Source: Litoreibacter arenae DSM 19593 (GTDB lineage Bacteria > Pseudomonadota > Alphaproteobacteria > Rhodobacterales > Rhodobacteraceae). From it: a DNA stretch of 64,000 nucleotides. Positions 53,903-62,409 of this stretch are shown piece by piece. The DNA lies in contig NZ_KE557314.1 of the NCBI RefSeq assembly GCF_000442275.2, positions 248,001-312,000 on the forward strand. The letters are read 5' to 3'. The stretch's first letter is position 1; every line of letters begins with the position of its first letter. The notes below the pieces were generated by a model, which was given only the letters and a program-made list of their open reading frames with translations, did no database searches and was not told where the DNA came from. Both the position numbers and the translations under genes were made by a program.

Positions 53903-54484
53903 TCACGCCTCTGACGCAATCGGCTCGCTCATCGCGACATGCTCGCCCTTGGCGACCCGTGCGGCCAGCGCGCTTGGCTTGGCCTCGAACTCGTAGGCAT
54001 CGTCGGCGTGCAGATCGGCGTCCATCAACCCCTCAACGGAGGCGATGGTCGCCCCGCCCTGATCCGCGTCACTGAGCATGATGCGCAGGCCTTGAATCGC
54101 GTTGTCCGCCTTCACACCGATCAGCGCCACCTGACTGCCACCACCTTGCACCGCAAGCTCGACCAACGCCATTTTGCAACCGCTTTCGGGCAGGGCCGCA
54201 GGCAATTCGCCCGGGTAAGGATCACCTGCGATAAGACGGCCGGGCTGGATGTCCATTGCCTTGACCGGGCCAAGGTTGATCGGGGCGTCGAAATCGCCCT
54301 CCTCGAAATCGTCCAGCAACGCGGCACGGCGCAGCAACAACAGCTTGGTATCCTCCTGATCGAAGGCCAGCATCAGCGTCGCCAGAAACTGCGTCAGGCT
54401 GTCCGAATGACCCACAAAGATGCGCGAATTGGCGTCCAGTTCCCCCTCGCCGCCGGTGACGACACTCGCAAAATACTTCTGCAT
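53903..54484 (-). CDS. Hypothetical protein, 193 aa
   Basis: A 193-residue acidic, soluble protein with no signal peptide or membrane helix. Recognisable features are a NSRIFVGHSDSLTQFLATLM stretch, RRAALLDDFEEGDFDAPINL, and a C-terminal SALAARVAKGEHVAMSEPIA. I do not recognise a domain. It is 5 bases after aroA and 25 bases before the GFA gene, all co-directional, so it belongs to the aroA-cmk transcript unit. Codon use and GC look like the neighbouring core genes, which supports a native, conserved gene. A role in aromatic amino acid or nucleotide metabolism would be guilt by association only. Confidence 0.72.
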   Translation of the reverse strand: MQKYFASVVTGGEGELDANSRIFVGHSDSLTQFLATLMLAFDQEDTKLLLLRRAALLDDFEEGDFDAPINLGPVKAMDIQPGRLIAGDPYPGELPAALPESGCKMALVELAVQGGGSQVALIGVKADNAIQGLRIMLSDADQGGATIASVEGLMDADLHADDAYEFEAKPSALAARVAKGEHVAMSEPIASEA

Positions 54485-54489
54485 AAATC

Positions 54490-55836
54490 CTAATCCCTTG
54501 TAATATTTGCGCCCAAACCGCGCATCAAATCCTCGAAAATCGGGAAGGACGTGGCAATCGGCCCCCCGTCGTCAATATGCACGGGCTTTTGCGTGCCCAG
54601 CCCCAGCACCATGAAAGACATGGCGATGCGGTGGTCCAGATGGGTCGCGCAGGTGCCGCCCCCCGGCACGCCGCCTGCGCCCATGCCGTGTACGATGAAG
54701 GTATCCTCGTCCTCCTCGACTGTCACCCCGCAGGCTTCCAGCCCGCGCGCCATGGCGTCGATGCGGTCGCTTTCCTTGACGCGCAACTCCTTGACGCCAC
54801 GCATGATTGTCTTGCCCGTGGCGAAGGCCGCAACGACCGACAGCACGGGGTATTCGTCGATCATCGACGCGGCCCGCTCCGGCGGCACTTCGATGCCTTG
54901 CATGTTGTCCGAGAACTTGGCCCGCAGGTCCGCCACAGGCTCCCCGCCTTCCTCGCGCATGTTCTCGAATGTCAGGTCCGCGCCCATGTCCTGCAAGGTG
55001 GTGAACAGCCCCGCGCGGGTCGGGTTGAGGCCAATGCCCGGCACCAACACGTCCGAGCCTTCAGCCACCAGCCCCGCACAAACCGGAAATGCCGCCGAGC
55101 TTGGATCGCGCGGCACGGTGATGGTTTGCGGCTTCAGTTCCGGCTGGCCTTGTAGGGTGATCACGCGGCCCTCGCTGGTGTCCTCCACGCTCAGATCCGC
55201 GCCAAAGCCCGCCAGCATCCGTTCCGAGTGGTCGCGGGTCGCTTCCTTCTCGATCACCACGGTCTCGCCAGCTGCGTTCAGCCCTGCCAGCAGCACCGCA
55301 GATTTCACCTGCGCAGAGGGCATGGGCACGGTGTAGCGCACGGGGGCAGCGTTCGCAGCACCCACCAAGGTCATCGGCAGCCGTCCACCCTTGCGCCCGT
55401 AGCTTTGCGTTCCGAACAGCGCCAGCGGGTCCGTCACGCGGCCCATTGGCCTCCCGTTCAGGGAGGCATCGCCGGTGAAGGTCGCGGTAATGGGCGAGGT
55501 CGCCATCGCGCCCATGATCAGCCGAACACCCGTGCCGGAGTTGCCGCAGTCGATCACATGGTCCGGCTCCGCAAAGCCACCGACGCCGACGCCGTGCACC
55601 GACCAGTTGCCGCCACCATGGTTGACCACGTCCGCCCCGAAAGCCTGCATCGCGCGGCCTGTGTCCAGCACGTCCTGACCTTCCAGCAGGCCGGAGACCT
55701 TGGTCTCCCCCACGGCCATCGCGCCCAAGATCAGCGAGCGGTGGGAGATGGATTTGTCCCCCGGCACATGCGCCTTGCCGGTCAAAGCGCCACCGGCGCG
55801 GGAGGTCATTGGAATGGGATCACCGTGGCCGGACAT
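54490..55836 (-). CDS. aroA: 3-phosphoshikimate 1-carboxyvinyltransferase (EPSP synthase)
   Basis: A 448-residue EPSP synthase. [17 protein letters not shown] near residues 23-39 binds PEP/shikimate 3-phosphate; [15 protein letters not shown] near 100, [13 protein letters not shown] near 175, [10 protein letters not shown] near 325 and LRVKESDRI near 350 are the other active-site segments. It joins shikimate 3-phosphate with PEP in the chorismate pathway. The LIMGAMAT sequence after GNSGTG has Ala where glyphosate-sensitive enzymes usually have Gly, typical of class II enzymes. It heads a minus-strand group ending at cmk. Confidence 0.96.
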   Translation of the reverse strand: MSGHGDPIPMTSRAGGALTGKAHVPGDKSISHRSLILGAMAVGETKVSGLLEGQDVLDTGRAMQAFGADVVNHGGGNWSVHGVGVGGFAEPDHVIDCGNSGTGVRLIMGAMATSPITATFTGDASLNGRPMGRVTDPLALFGTQSYGRKGGRLPMTLVGAANAAPVRYTVPMPSAQVKSAVLLAGLNAAGETVVIEKEATRDHSERMLAGFGADLSVEDTSEGRVITLQGQPELKPQTITVPRDPSSAAFPVCAGLVAEGSDVLVPGIGLNPTRAGLFTTLQDMGADLTFENMREEGGEPVADLRAKFSDNMQGIEVPPERAASMIDEYPVLSVVAAFATGKTIMRGVKELRVKESDRIDAMARGLEACGVTVEEDEDTFIVHGMGAGGVPGGGTCATHLDHRIAMSFMVLGLGTQKPVHIDDGGPIATSFPIFEDLMRGLGANITRD

Positions 55837-55983
55837 AGGGCAGTTCTCGCTGGTCAGTCAAAAGCCCTGACGTGATAGCCCAGCGGTGCGGGAGGGTCCA
55901 TGGTGGTTTGTGGTAGGGTGTGGTTCGTTAGCGTTGGACGCGTACCGTTCTTTTAGAAATTATAAATTCAAGGTTACCTAAAA

Positions 55984-56475
55984 ATGACACATCCTGCTTT
56001 AGGCCGAGCTTTGCCCGTACATTTTTATATGGCTGAGTTGGCAGGTTGGGGAAACAACAATCCCCGAGTAGAAGATTATCTAGCTGACTACGAGGATTAT
56101 GACTTTATCGAGAATGAAACCTTGGCGGTCAAAGCAATTTGTCGCGGCCGCGCAGGTCTCATCCGAATGACACTTAAAGACTTTGGCTTTAATTTGGAAC
56201 GATGGCGCACGTATTTCTTGGACAATTGGACCGATGACCCCGATGGATCCGAGAAATATGGAGGATGGGGTTACCGGCACCCCTACTCATCAGGTGTAGT
56301 CGATAAGATTGTGTTGGATGGTATAAGACGAGAGCAACGATCGCATTTGGAAGCACTTGCAGTGACCGCTTGGCCCGACCAACTTATAAGTGTTTTAGCT
56401 TGGTATCAGCAGGAATGGAAAGACCCTGAGGAGCCACTCTGGTTAGCCGCGGTGCAAGAGTGGCCGTTTGAGTAG
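55984..56475 (+). CDS. Hypothetical protein, 163 aa, low-GC gene
   Basis: A 163-residue soluble protein, rich in aromatic and acidic residues (GWGNNNPRVEDYLADYEDYD, LDNWTDDPDGSEKYGGWGY, WYQQEWKDPEEPLWLAAVQE). I do not recognise a family. The gene is visibly AT-richer than its neighbours, stands alone on plus between aroA and rpiB, and is preceded by an AT-rich stretch (GAAATTATAAATTC). Those traits suggest horizontal acquisition; an orphan immunity-type or phage-derived protein is possible but unsupported. No strong Shine-Dalgarno is seen (AAGG at about 13 bases upstream). The frame is continuous with no internal stop, so it may be functional. Confidence 0.6.
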   Translation: MTHPALGRALPVHFYMAELAGWGNNNPRVEDYLADYEDYDFIENETLAVKAICRGRAGLIRMTLKDFGFNLERWRTYFLDNWTDDPDGSEKYGGWGYRHPYSSGVVDKIVLDGIRREQRSHLEALAVTAWPDQLISVLAWYQQEWKDPEEPLWLAAVQEWPFE

Positions 56476-56819
56476 TCACCGCAAAAACACCCTGATCCTA
56501 ACACAAGCAGTTCTAGTAGGTTCCTCGCAGGCCCGCGCAAGCCGACATTCGCGGCGTTACTGAAGTTCTGAATTGGACTCAAAGCTGCCGTTAGCTACCC
56601 AAGCCAATCACTCCCGCCCAGCAGCCCTCCCCCCTCCTTTCCCGTCCGGAATCAAGCCGAAGGCGCCGGGCGATCGGCGGGCCGTCCCACGGGTCGGCGA
56701 TTTTGCTACGGGCGCACCGGCTTGTGGGGGAAGATGAACTTGGCAGGGATAAACTGCCAAACCGCAACAAAAGATCGCCCACCCCCGGTCCGCCGACCGC
56801 CCGGCTTGCGCTCCGAACG
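56476..56819. other. 344-bp intergenic region with a degenerate interspersed repeat
   Basis: No gene supported. At 56541-56595 there is AGCCGACATT ... TGGACTC ... GCTGCCGTTA, the same order of words as in the island gap near 27473-27535. Further on are palindromic GC-rich pieces (around 56665-56705 and 56780-56810). No promoter or terminator could be assigned with confidence. Confidence 0.45.
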
Positions 56820-57269
56820 CTACCCCTCAATCGCCGTAATCATATCCACCCGCGTGGCATGACGACCGCCTTCGAACTCGGCCCCCAGGAAGGCGTCCAC
56901 GATATCCAGCGCCAGCCCCTCGCCGATCACCCGTGCGCCCATGGACAGCATGTTGGCGTTGTTGTGCTGGCGGATCATGCGGGCGGAGAACGTGTCGGAG
57001 CACACGCCGCAGCGGATGCCCTTGACCTTGTTGGCCGCCATCATGATGCCCTGCCCCGTGCCGCACACGATGATGCCCAAATCGCACTCACCGGACGCCA
57101 CACGCCGCGCGGCTTCCTCGCCGTGTTTGGGGTAAGGGGTGCTTTCCGATGTCATCGGGCCGATGTCTTCGACCTCATACCCAAGCTCCGCGACATGGGC
57201 CGCGATGGTCTGGCGCAGTTTAATGTCAGCGTGATCGCTGGACAGGACGATGCGTGTTTTGGCGGTCAT
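56820..57269 (-). CDS. rpiB: Ribose 5-phosphate isomerase B
   Basis: A 149-residue RpiB/LacA/LacB family enzyme. IVLSSDHADIKLRQTIAAHV carries the Asp-His that opens the sugar ring, IIVCGTGQGIMMAANKVKGI holds the catalytic Cys and phosphate loop, and RQHNNANMLSMGARVIG is the conserved second site. It interconverts ribose 5-phosphate and ribulose 5-phosphate. The ATG is 22 bases after the trmB stop region, and the two genes are co-directional with metK. Length is normal. Allose-6-phosphate isomerase is the close alternative but is less likely without allose genes nearby. Confidence 0.94.
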   Translation of the reverse strand: MTAKTRIVLSSDHADIKLRQTIAAHVAELGYEVEDIGPMTSESTPYPKHGEEAARRVASGECDLGIIVCGTGQGIMMAANKVKGIRCGVCSDTFSARMIRQHNNANMLSMGARVIGEGLALDIVDAFLGAEFEGGRHATRVDMITAIEG

Positions 57270-57291
57270 GATGGAATACCCCTGTGAACGG

Positions 57292-58002
57292 TTAATCGCG
57301 GATGAATGTCATGTAATGCGGCGAGCGGCCCTCGCGCAGGGCTTTTTGCTCGTATCGGGTCGAGAACCAGTCAGCCCATGGCTTGCTCAAGTCGTCGGGC
57401 GCCTCGGTCAGAGTGAACCCCGCGCGCGGCACCTCTTCCAGGGTCTGGCGCACGTAGTCCTCGATATCGGTGGCGACGCGGAACTCATGGCCGGATTTCA
57501 GCTTTTCGGCCAGCGGGTCCAGATGCTCCGGCGTCACGAAGCGGCGGCGGTGGTGGCGGGCCTTGGGCCACGGGTCGGGATAGAGCAGGAACATCTTGTC
57601 CAGACTATCCGAGGGCAGCACGTCGAGAAGATCGCGTGCATCACCTGCATGGATCAGGATGTTCTCCACCCCCTCGCGCCGGATTTTGCCAAGAAGGGAG
57701 GCCACGCCGTTGACGTAGATTTCGCAACCGATGATCAGCACATCCGGATTGGCCTGCGCCTGATGAACGATGTGTTCCCCCGAGCCGAAGCCAACCTCCA
57801 GCCAGACCGGCCTGCCGTCGCGGATCGCGTCGATGTCGAGCGGCGTGCGGTCCGGATTATCCTCGCGGGTTACGTTTTTCAGGCTGAGTTTCGGCAGCAG
57901 TTCCTCAAGGTCCTGCTCCTGACGCGCATTCAGGGACTGGCCCTTGATGCGGCCATAAAAGTTGCGCCAAGGCGTCGCGGGGTCTTTGTCTGCTTTGCTC
58001 AT
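57292..58002 (-). CDS. trmB: tRNA (guanine-N7-)-methyltransferase
   Basis: A 236-residue class I methyltransferase. WLEVGFGSGEHIVHQA near residue 67 is the SAM loop, IGCEIYVNGVASLLGKI the acidic second motif, and LLYPDPWPKARHHRRRFVTP the family signature with catalytic Asp. The end (FSTRYEQKALREGRSPHYMTF) is conserved too. It makes m7G46 in tRNA. The ATG at 58002 is the sensible start; an upstream in-frame ATG at 58038 adds an arginine-rich leader. It follows metK after the terminator-like hairpin and precedes rpiB by 22 bases. Confidence 0.95.
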   Translation of the reverse strand: MSKADKDPATPWRNFYGRIKGQSLNARQEQDLEELLPKLSLKNVTREDNPDRTPLDIDAIRDGRPVWLEVGFGSGEHIVHQAQANPDVLIIGCEIYVNGVASLLGKIRREGVENILIHAGDARDLLDVLPSDSLDKMFLLYPDPWPKARHHRRRFVTPEHLDPLAEKLKSGHEFRVATDIEDYVRQTLEEVPRAGFTLTEAPDDLSKPWADWFSTRYEQKALREGRSPHYMTFIRD

Positions 58003-58057
58003 GCGCGGCGGTGTAGCCGTGGAACGGCGCGGGCGCAACGGGCAAGCGCAAACGACA

Positions 58058-58082
58058 AAGGGCGCGCCAATGGCACGCCCTT
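58058..58082 (-). terminator. Hairpin terminator after metK
   Basis: On the minus strand, stem AAGGGCGTGCC / GGCGCGCCCTT (11 bp, one wobble) with a 3-base ATT loop, followed by a weak T-rich tail (TTTGTCGTTT). It lies 22 bases after the metK stop; with so short a T-run it may only attenuate. Confidence 0.65.
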
Positions 58083-58104
58083 GTTCAGTCGTTTTGCGTC
58101 AGGA

Positions 58105-59286
58105 TCAGACCGCTTTTTTCAGCGCCTCGACCAGATCGGTGCGTTCCCACGAAAAACCGCCATCTTCGTCCGGCGCACGGCCGAAATGGCCGTAGGCGGC
58201 GGTACGGGCATAGATCGGGCGGTTCATGCCCAAATGCTCGCGGATACCGCGCGGGGTCAGGTCCATCAGGCCACCCACCGCCGTTTCGATCGCGGCGTCC
58301 GGGGCCTCGCCGGTGCCGTGGGTGTCGCAGTAGATCGACAGCGGTTTGGCTACACCGATGGCGTAGCTCAGCTGGATCGTGCAGCGTTGTGCCAGCCCCG
58401 AAGCCACCACATTCTTCGCCAGATAGCGGGCGGCATAGGCCGCCGAGCGGTCCACTTTGGTCGGGTCCTTGCCAGAGAACGCGCCGCCGCCATGCGGGGC
58501 CGCGCCGCCGTAAGTGTCGACGATGATCTTGCGACCGGTCAGGCCTGCGTCGCCGTCAGGGCCGCCAATGACGAACTTGCCGGTGGGGTTGACCCACCAT
58601 TCGGTGTCCGCCGTCAACCAGCCGTCGGGCAGGGTTTCGATGATGTAGGGTTCCACAACCGCGCGCACATCGGCGGAGGTCATGGCCTCGTCCAGATGCT
58701 GCGTCGACAGCACGATGGTGGAGATACCGACCGGTTTGCCGTCCTCGTAGCGCACGGTCAGCTGCGACTTGGCGTCGGGACCCAGCGTCGGCTCGGTGCC
58801 GTCTTTGCGGACCTCGGCCAGACGGCGCAGAATGGCGTGGGCGTAGTGGATCGGGGCGGGCATAAGCTCCGGCGTCTCGTTGCAGGCATAGCCGAACATG
58901 ATGCCTTGGTCGCCTGCGCCCTCTTCCTTTTCGTTCGACGCGTTCACGCCTTGGGCGATATGCGCGGATTGCTCGTGCAGCAGGTTGGTGACCTCGACGG
59001 TCTGCCAGTGAAACTTCTCCTGCTCGTAGCCGATGTCACGGATGCAGTCGCGGGCGATATCCTCGATGCGACCCATATAATCTTGCAGCTTGTCCTGATC
59101 CGACAGACCGACTTCGCCGCCAATAACGACGCGGTTGGTGGTGGCGAGGGTTTCTGCGGCGACGCGGGCTTCGGGCTCTTCCGCCAAAAACGCATCGAGA
59201 ACGGCGTCCGAGATGCGGTCGCAAACCTTGTCCGGGTGCCCCTCCGAGACGGATTCCGAGGTGAAGAGGTAGTTCTGTCGTGCCAT
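58105..59286 (-). CDS. metK: S-adenosylmethionine synthetase
   Basis: A 393-residue SAM synthetase. [20 protein letters not shown] near residue 10 holds the ATP-binding His, [16 protein letters not shown] near 120 is the signature hexapeptide region, [19 protein letters not shown] near 270 the phosphate loop, and [18 protein letters not shown] follows. It makes SAM from methionine and ATP. The leader carries a SAM/SAH-type riboswitch (59294-59340) whose pseudoknot includes the ribosome-binding site, so translation should fall when SAM is abundant. A hairpin terminator follows the gene. Length and residues are normal. Confidence 0.97.
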   Translation of the reverse strand: MARQNYLFTSESVSEGHPDKVCDRISDAVLDAFLAEEPEARVAAETLATTNRVVIGGEVGLSDQDKLQDYMGRIEDIARDCIRDIGYEQEKFHWQTVEVTNLLHEQSAHIAQGVNASNEKEEGAGDQGIMFGYACNETPELMPAPIHYAHAILRRLAEVRKDGTEPTLGPDAKSQLTVRYEDGKPVGISTIVLSTQHLDEAMTSADVRAVVEPYIIETLPDGWLTADTEWWVNPTGKFVIGGPDGDAGLTGRKIIVDTYGGAAPHGGGAFSGKDPTKVDRSAAYAARYLAKNVVASGLAQRCTIQLSYAIGVAKPLSIYCDTHGTGEAPDAAIETAVGGLMDLTPRGIREHLGMNRPIYARTAAYGHFGRAPDEDGGFSWERTDLVEALKKAV

Positions 59287-59293
59287 TGGGAAG

Positions 59294-59340
59294 TGCTCCG
59301 ATTATGTTGTTCCGCCACGTCAGGAAGCCGTTGTGGCGGT
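59294..59340 (-). promoter_or_regulatory. SAM/SAH riboswitch upstream of metK
   Basis: The minus strand reads GCCACAACGGCTTCCTGACG followed by TGGCGG, a 13-base linker and GGAGCA, 7 bases before the metK ATG. P1 is GCCAC/GTGGC; the loop segment GCTTCC can pair with GGAGC to form the pseudoknot that hides the Shine-Dalgarno. Core words match the SAM/SAH riboswitch class described from Rhodobacterales, nearly base for base in the CACAACGGCTTCCTG part. Ligand-bound RNA should block ribosome access. Confidence 0.93.
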
Positions 59341-59356
59341 AAATGATTGATCTGCC

Positions 59357-60868
59357 CTACCCTTGCCGCGCGACCGGGTCAATCGAAACACGGCGGCGGA
59401 CGGCGATGCGCCAGATCAGCAACACCACCAACAGCCCCCGCATCGGCCAGTCGTAGAGCGTGCTGTAGAGCGTCGCCGACGCCGGTGCGGGCAGGTCCGC
59501 ATCAAGAACCGCCGCTTCGTTCAGCTTGGTCTGCGCCGTGATCCGGCCCCACGGGTCGATCACCGCCGAGATGCCGGTATTGGCGGCGCGCACCACGGGC
59601 AGGCCCTGCTCCACCGCCCGCAAGCGGGCTTGCGCCAGATGTTGATAGGGGCCTGAGATATTGCCGAACCATGCGTCATTGGTGATTTGCAGCAGCAGGT
59701 TGGAGCGCGGCAGGCCGCGCAGATCGCGGGGAAAGATCAGCTCGTAACAGATCAGAGGCAGGGCGGGGCCGATACCGGGCAGGTCGATCAGTTTCGGCCC
59801 CGGCCCTTTGGAGAACCCGCCGCCATCGCGGGACGCCATGCCACGGATGCCAAGTTTGCCAAGCGCCTCGCCAAACGGGATGTATTCGCCGAACGGGACA
59901 AGGTGGTGCTTGTGATAGGTCTGCATCCGCTGACCCTCGGGGCCAAGCAGCACCAGCGTGTTGCGCCAGCCGTCTTCCATGCGGTCGTTGCCGCCGACGA
60001 TCACCGGCTGCCCGCCAGCGGATTTCGAGATCGCCTCCAGCACCGTCGGTGCGTCGTTTAGAGGATAAGGCACAGAGGTTTCGGGCCACACGATCAAGTC
60101 CGGCGGCGCGTCGGCGGGCGCGGCGGTAAGGTCCACCGCGCGTTGTAGAAACCGGCCCACATGCTCAGGGTCCCACTTCAAATGCTGCGCAGCATTCGGT
60201 TGAACCAGACGCACCGTTTTGTCGGTTTGCTGCGCCGCATGGGTGGACAGGATTTGCGCCCCGTAGACCCATCCGGCACCAAGTATCGCAAGCGATACGC
60301 CCAACCCCACAAGTGGTTTGCGTATGCTCGGGCCTGCAGCGATTGTCAGCGTCAACAAGGTTAACAGGGGTGTGCCGCCCAGTGCGGCAAGCTGCAAGAT
60401 CGGATGATCGGACCAGATATGCCCGACTGTTGCCCAAGGGAATCCGGTGAACAGAACCGAGCGCAGCATTTCCATGCCCGTCCACATCGCCACCAGCGCG
60501 ATCAGGCCGCCAATTCGGTGCGCCACGCCGAACGCCACCGCCCAGAGCAGCGCAAGCCCGCCCGCCATGAAGAACAGTGCAAACGGGGCCATCCAGCCGT
60601 GGCGGGCGATGTCGACAAGGAACGGCTCCACCAGCCAGAACAGGGCGATTGCGAAATACCCCGCGCCGCCCGCCCAACCGGTCCATGCAGCCTTGGGCGC
60701 GGTGGCCGCATTCCGGTAGAGCCAGATCAGCCCGCCAAGCCCCAACAACGCCAGCGGCCAAAGCGACCATGGGGCCTGCCCCAGCGCACCGAGCGCGCCA
60801 AGCCCGAAAGCCAGCGCGAACTGCGGCCAGCCTGGCCGTGCGGCAGGCCCGAAGGCGCGGCGTATCAT
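59357..60868 (-). CDS. lnt: Apolipoprotein N-acyltransferase
   Basis: A 503-residue inner-membrane enzyme. Six or seven N-terminal helices (to about residue 200) are followed by a periplasmic nitrilase-type domain with the catalytic triad: Glu in LIVWPETSVPYPL, Lys in YHKHHLVPFGEYIP, Cys in LPLICYELIFPRDL; a last helix sits near residue 480. It adds the third acyl chain to outer-membrane lipoproteins. It lies 5 bases after the CorC-like gene stop and directly upstream of metK, the conserved ybeY-corC-lnt order. The metK leader falls in the 70 bases between them. Confidence 0.95.
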   Translation of the reverse strand: MIRRAFGPAARPGWPQFALAFGLGALGALGQAPWSLWPLALLGLGGLIWLYRNAATAPKAAWTGWAGGAGYFAIALFWLVEPFLVDIARHGWMAPFALFFMAGGLALLWAVAFGVAHRIGGLIALVAMWTGMEMLRSVLFTGFPWATVGHIWSDHPILQLAALGGTPLLTLLTLTIAAGPSIRKPLVGLGVSLAILGAGWVYGAQILSTHAAQQTDKTVRLVQPNAAQHLKWDPEHVGRFLQRAVDLTAAPADAPPDLIVWPETSVPYPLNDAPTVLEAISKSAGGQPVIVGGNDRMEDGWRNTLVLLGPEGQRMQTYHKHHLVPFGEYIPFGEALGKLGIRGMASRDGGGFSKGPGPKLIDLPGIGPALPLICYELIFPRDLRGLPRSNLLLQITNDAWFGNISGPYQHLAQARLRAVEQGLPVVRAANTGISAVIDPWGRITAQTKLNEAAVLDADLPAPASATLYSTLYDWPMRGLLVVLLIWRIAVRRRVSIDPVARQG

Positions 60869-60873
60869 TGTGC

Positions 60874-61773
60874 TCAGTCGGATGCGTCGGTGGGCACCAA
60901 CACCCGCAGGCGCTTGATGCGGCGGGGGTCGGCGTCAACGATCTCGAACTCCGCGCCGGAGGGGTGTTCCACCACCTCGCCGCGCGCAGGCACGCGGCCC
61001 GATAGCATGAAGACCAAGCCGCCGAGCGTGTCGATTTCCTCGTCCATCTCGTCATCGGACAGGCGTTGGCCGATCTCGGCCTCGAACTCTTCCAAGGGCG
61101 CTCGGGCTTGCGCCAGATAGATACCGGGCTTTTCCATCTTCCACAGGTCGGCCTCGTCGACGTCGTGTTCGTCCTCGATTTCGCCCAGAACCTGCTCGAT
61201 CAAATCCTCGATGGTCAGCAACCCGTCCACGCCGCCATATTCGTCGATCACCAAGGCCATGTGCTTACGCTCGGTCTGCATCTTCGCCAGCAGAACGCCG
61301 ATTGGCATGGAGGGCGGCACGAACAGCACCGGGCGCACCATGGTTTCCAGATCGAAATCCGGGCTTTTGCCGTTGAAGCCGTGACGCAACGCCAGGTCCT
61401 TCAGGTGGATCATACCAATGGGCGTGTCCAGCGTGTCCTCGAACACCGGCAGGCGGCTCATGCCGCTTTCGCGGAAAACCTCCACCAGTTCGGGAAGGGT
61501 GATGGATTTCGGCACCGACACGATTTCGGCGCGGGGAATGACGACGTCATCCACACGCTTCATCCGCAGATTGCCCAACCCGATGGTCTGGATTCTGCCG
61601 GAGCCGTTGCTGTCGGTTGTCCCTTCGTCGGAATCGGGCGTTCTGAACGCCGCGATCACGCGGGAAAAAAGTCCAGGTTCCGTCTCGTCGCCAATCGCGA
61701 CGTCGGTCTGGTTGGCGTCTATGTCCTGCGCGCTTTGCGCTGCGGTAGACGAGCCGTCGTTTTCTGCGCCCAT
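60874..61773 (-). CDS. CorC/HlyC-family CBS-domain protein
   Basis: A 299-residue soluble protein with two CBS domains in the middle (VIPRAEIVSVPKSITLPELV and VIDEYGGVDGLLTIEDLIEQ) and a C-terminal CorC/HlyC transporter-associated domain (LEEFEAEIGQRLSDDEMDEE, LGGLVFMLSGRVPARGE). There is no membrane domain, as in CorC. It is associated with Mg2+/Co2+ homeostasis in the bacteria studied. The ATG at 61773 with AGGA upstream is used; an in-frame ATG at 61833 would overlap the ybeY end and adds non-conserved residues. It follows ybeY by 37 bases and precedes lnt by 5. Confidence 0.9.
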   Translation of the reverse strand: MGAENDGSSTAAQSAQDIDANQTDVAIGDETEPGLFSRVIAAFRTPDSDEGTTDSNGSGRIQTIGLGNLRMKRVDDVVIPRAEIVSVPKSITLPELVEVFRESGMSRLPVFEDTLDTPIGMIHLKDLALRHGFNGKSPDFDLETMVRPVLFVPPSMPIGVLLAKMQTERKHMALVIDEYGGVDGLLTIEDLIEQVLGEIEDEHDVDEADLWKMEKPGIYLAQARAPLEEFEAEIGQRLSDDEMDEEIDTLGGLVFMLSGRVPARGEVVEHPSGAEFEIVDADPRRIKRLRVLVPTDASD

Positions 61774-61810
61774 CGGTCCTTTTCCAATAATTCGGCCCCA
61801 AACACGGGCC

Positions 61811-62308
61811 TTAAACCCTATATGGGTCCTCAATGCCTAATTTTGCAAGAATTCTGGTCTCTAAACCTTCCATCAAGGCGGCATCTGGATCATTTATGTG
61901 ATCAAACCCCAACAAGTGAAGCGTTCCGTGCACCAAAAGGTGCGTCACATGGTCTTTGAGCGGCTTGTTCGCCGCTTCGGCCTCGCGGGCGCAGGTGTCA
62001 TAGGCCAGCGCAATGTCGCCCAATTCCAGCTCATGCGGCGCCCCATCGGGCAGTTGCGGAATCATTCCGGGGATCTGCGCGGCGCGATCCTCCGAGGGCC
62101 ATGACAACACGTTGGTCGGCGTCGGCTTGCCGCGAAACTCGGTGTTGAGTTCCGCCACGCGGGCATCGTCGCAGGCCAGCAGGCTGATCTCGTAGTCGCC
62201 GTCCAGCGACAGCTCTGCCAGTGCCGCGTTGCAGGCCGTCTCGGCCAAAGCGGCAAGCCCCGCATCGGTCCACCGCGCGTCTTCTGTGAGGATTTCAATC
62301 TGTGCCAT
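61811..62308 (-). CDS. ybeY: Endoribonuclease YbeY (rRNA maturation)
   Basis: A 165-residue metalloprotein. The zinc-binding HGTLHLLGFDH is at residues ~128-138 with all three His; NTEFRGKPTPTNVLSWPSED near 52 and LGDIALAYDTCAREA near 98 are the other conserved blocks. It matures 16S rRNA ends and supports ribosome quality control. The ATG at 62308 starts MAQIEIL; an ATG 15 bases further upstream is possible. It is the first gene here of the ybeY-corC-lnt-metK group; phoH, often upstream of it, is not in this position. Confidence 0.94.
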   Translation of the reverse strand: MAQIEILTEDARWTDAGLAALAETACNAALAELSLDGDYEISLLACDDARVAELNTEFRGKPTPTNVLSWPSEDRAAQIPGMIPQLPDGAPHELELGDIALAYDTCAREAEAANKPLKDHVTHLLVHGTLHLLGFDHINDPDAALMEGLETRILAKLGIEDPYRV

Positions 62309-62409
62309 GGCTGTCCCATACAACAGGCATACGCGGCGTCAACCTTGAAGGGACGGGGGCTACGGTGTTTGAGGCGGTTAGTTAGCGCACAGTAGAAACT
62401 GACATCACT

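Noticed and set aside
57250-59346. A 698-codon open frame on plus across rpiB/trmB/metK
   Set aside because: It lies antisense to trmB and metK and crosses the riboswitch; the translation has no recognisable domain.
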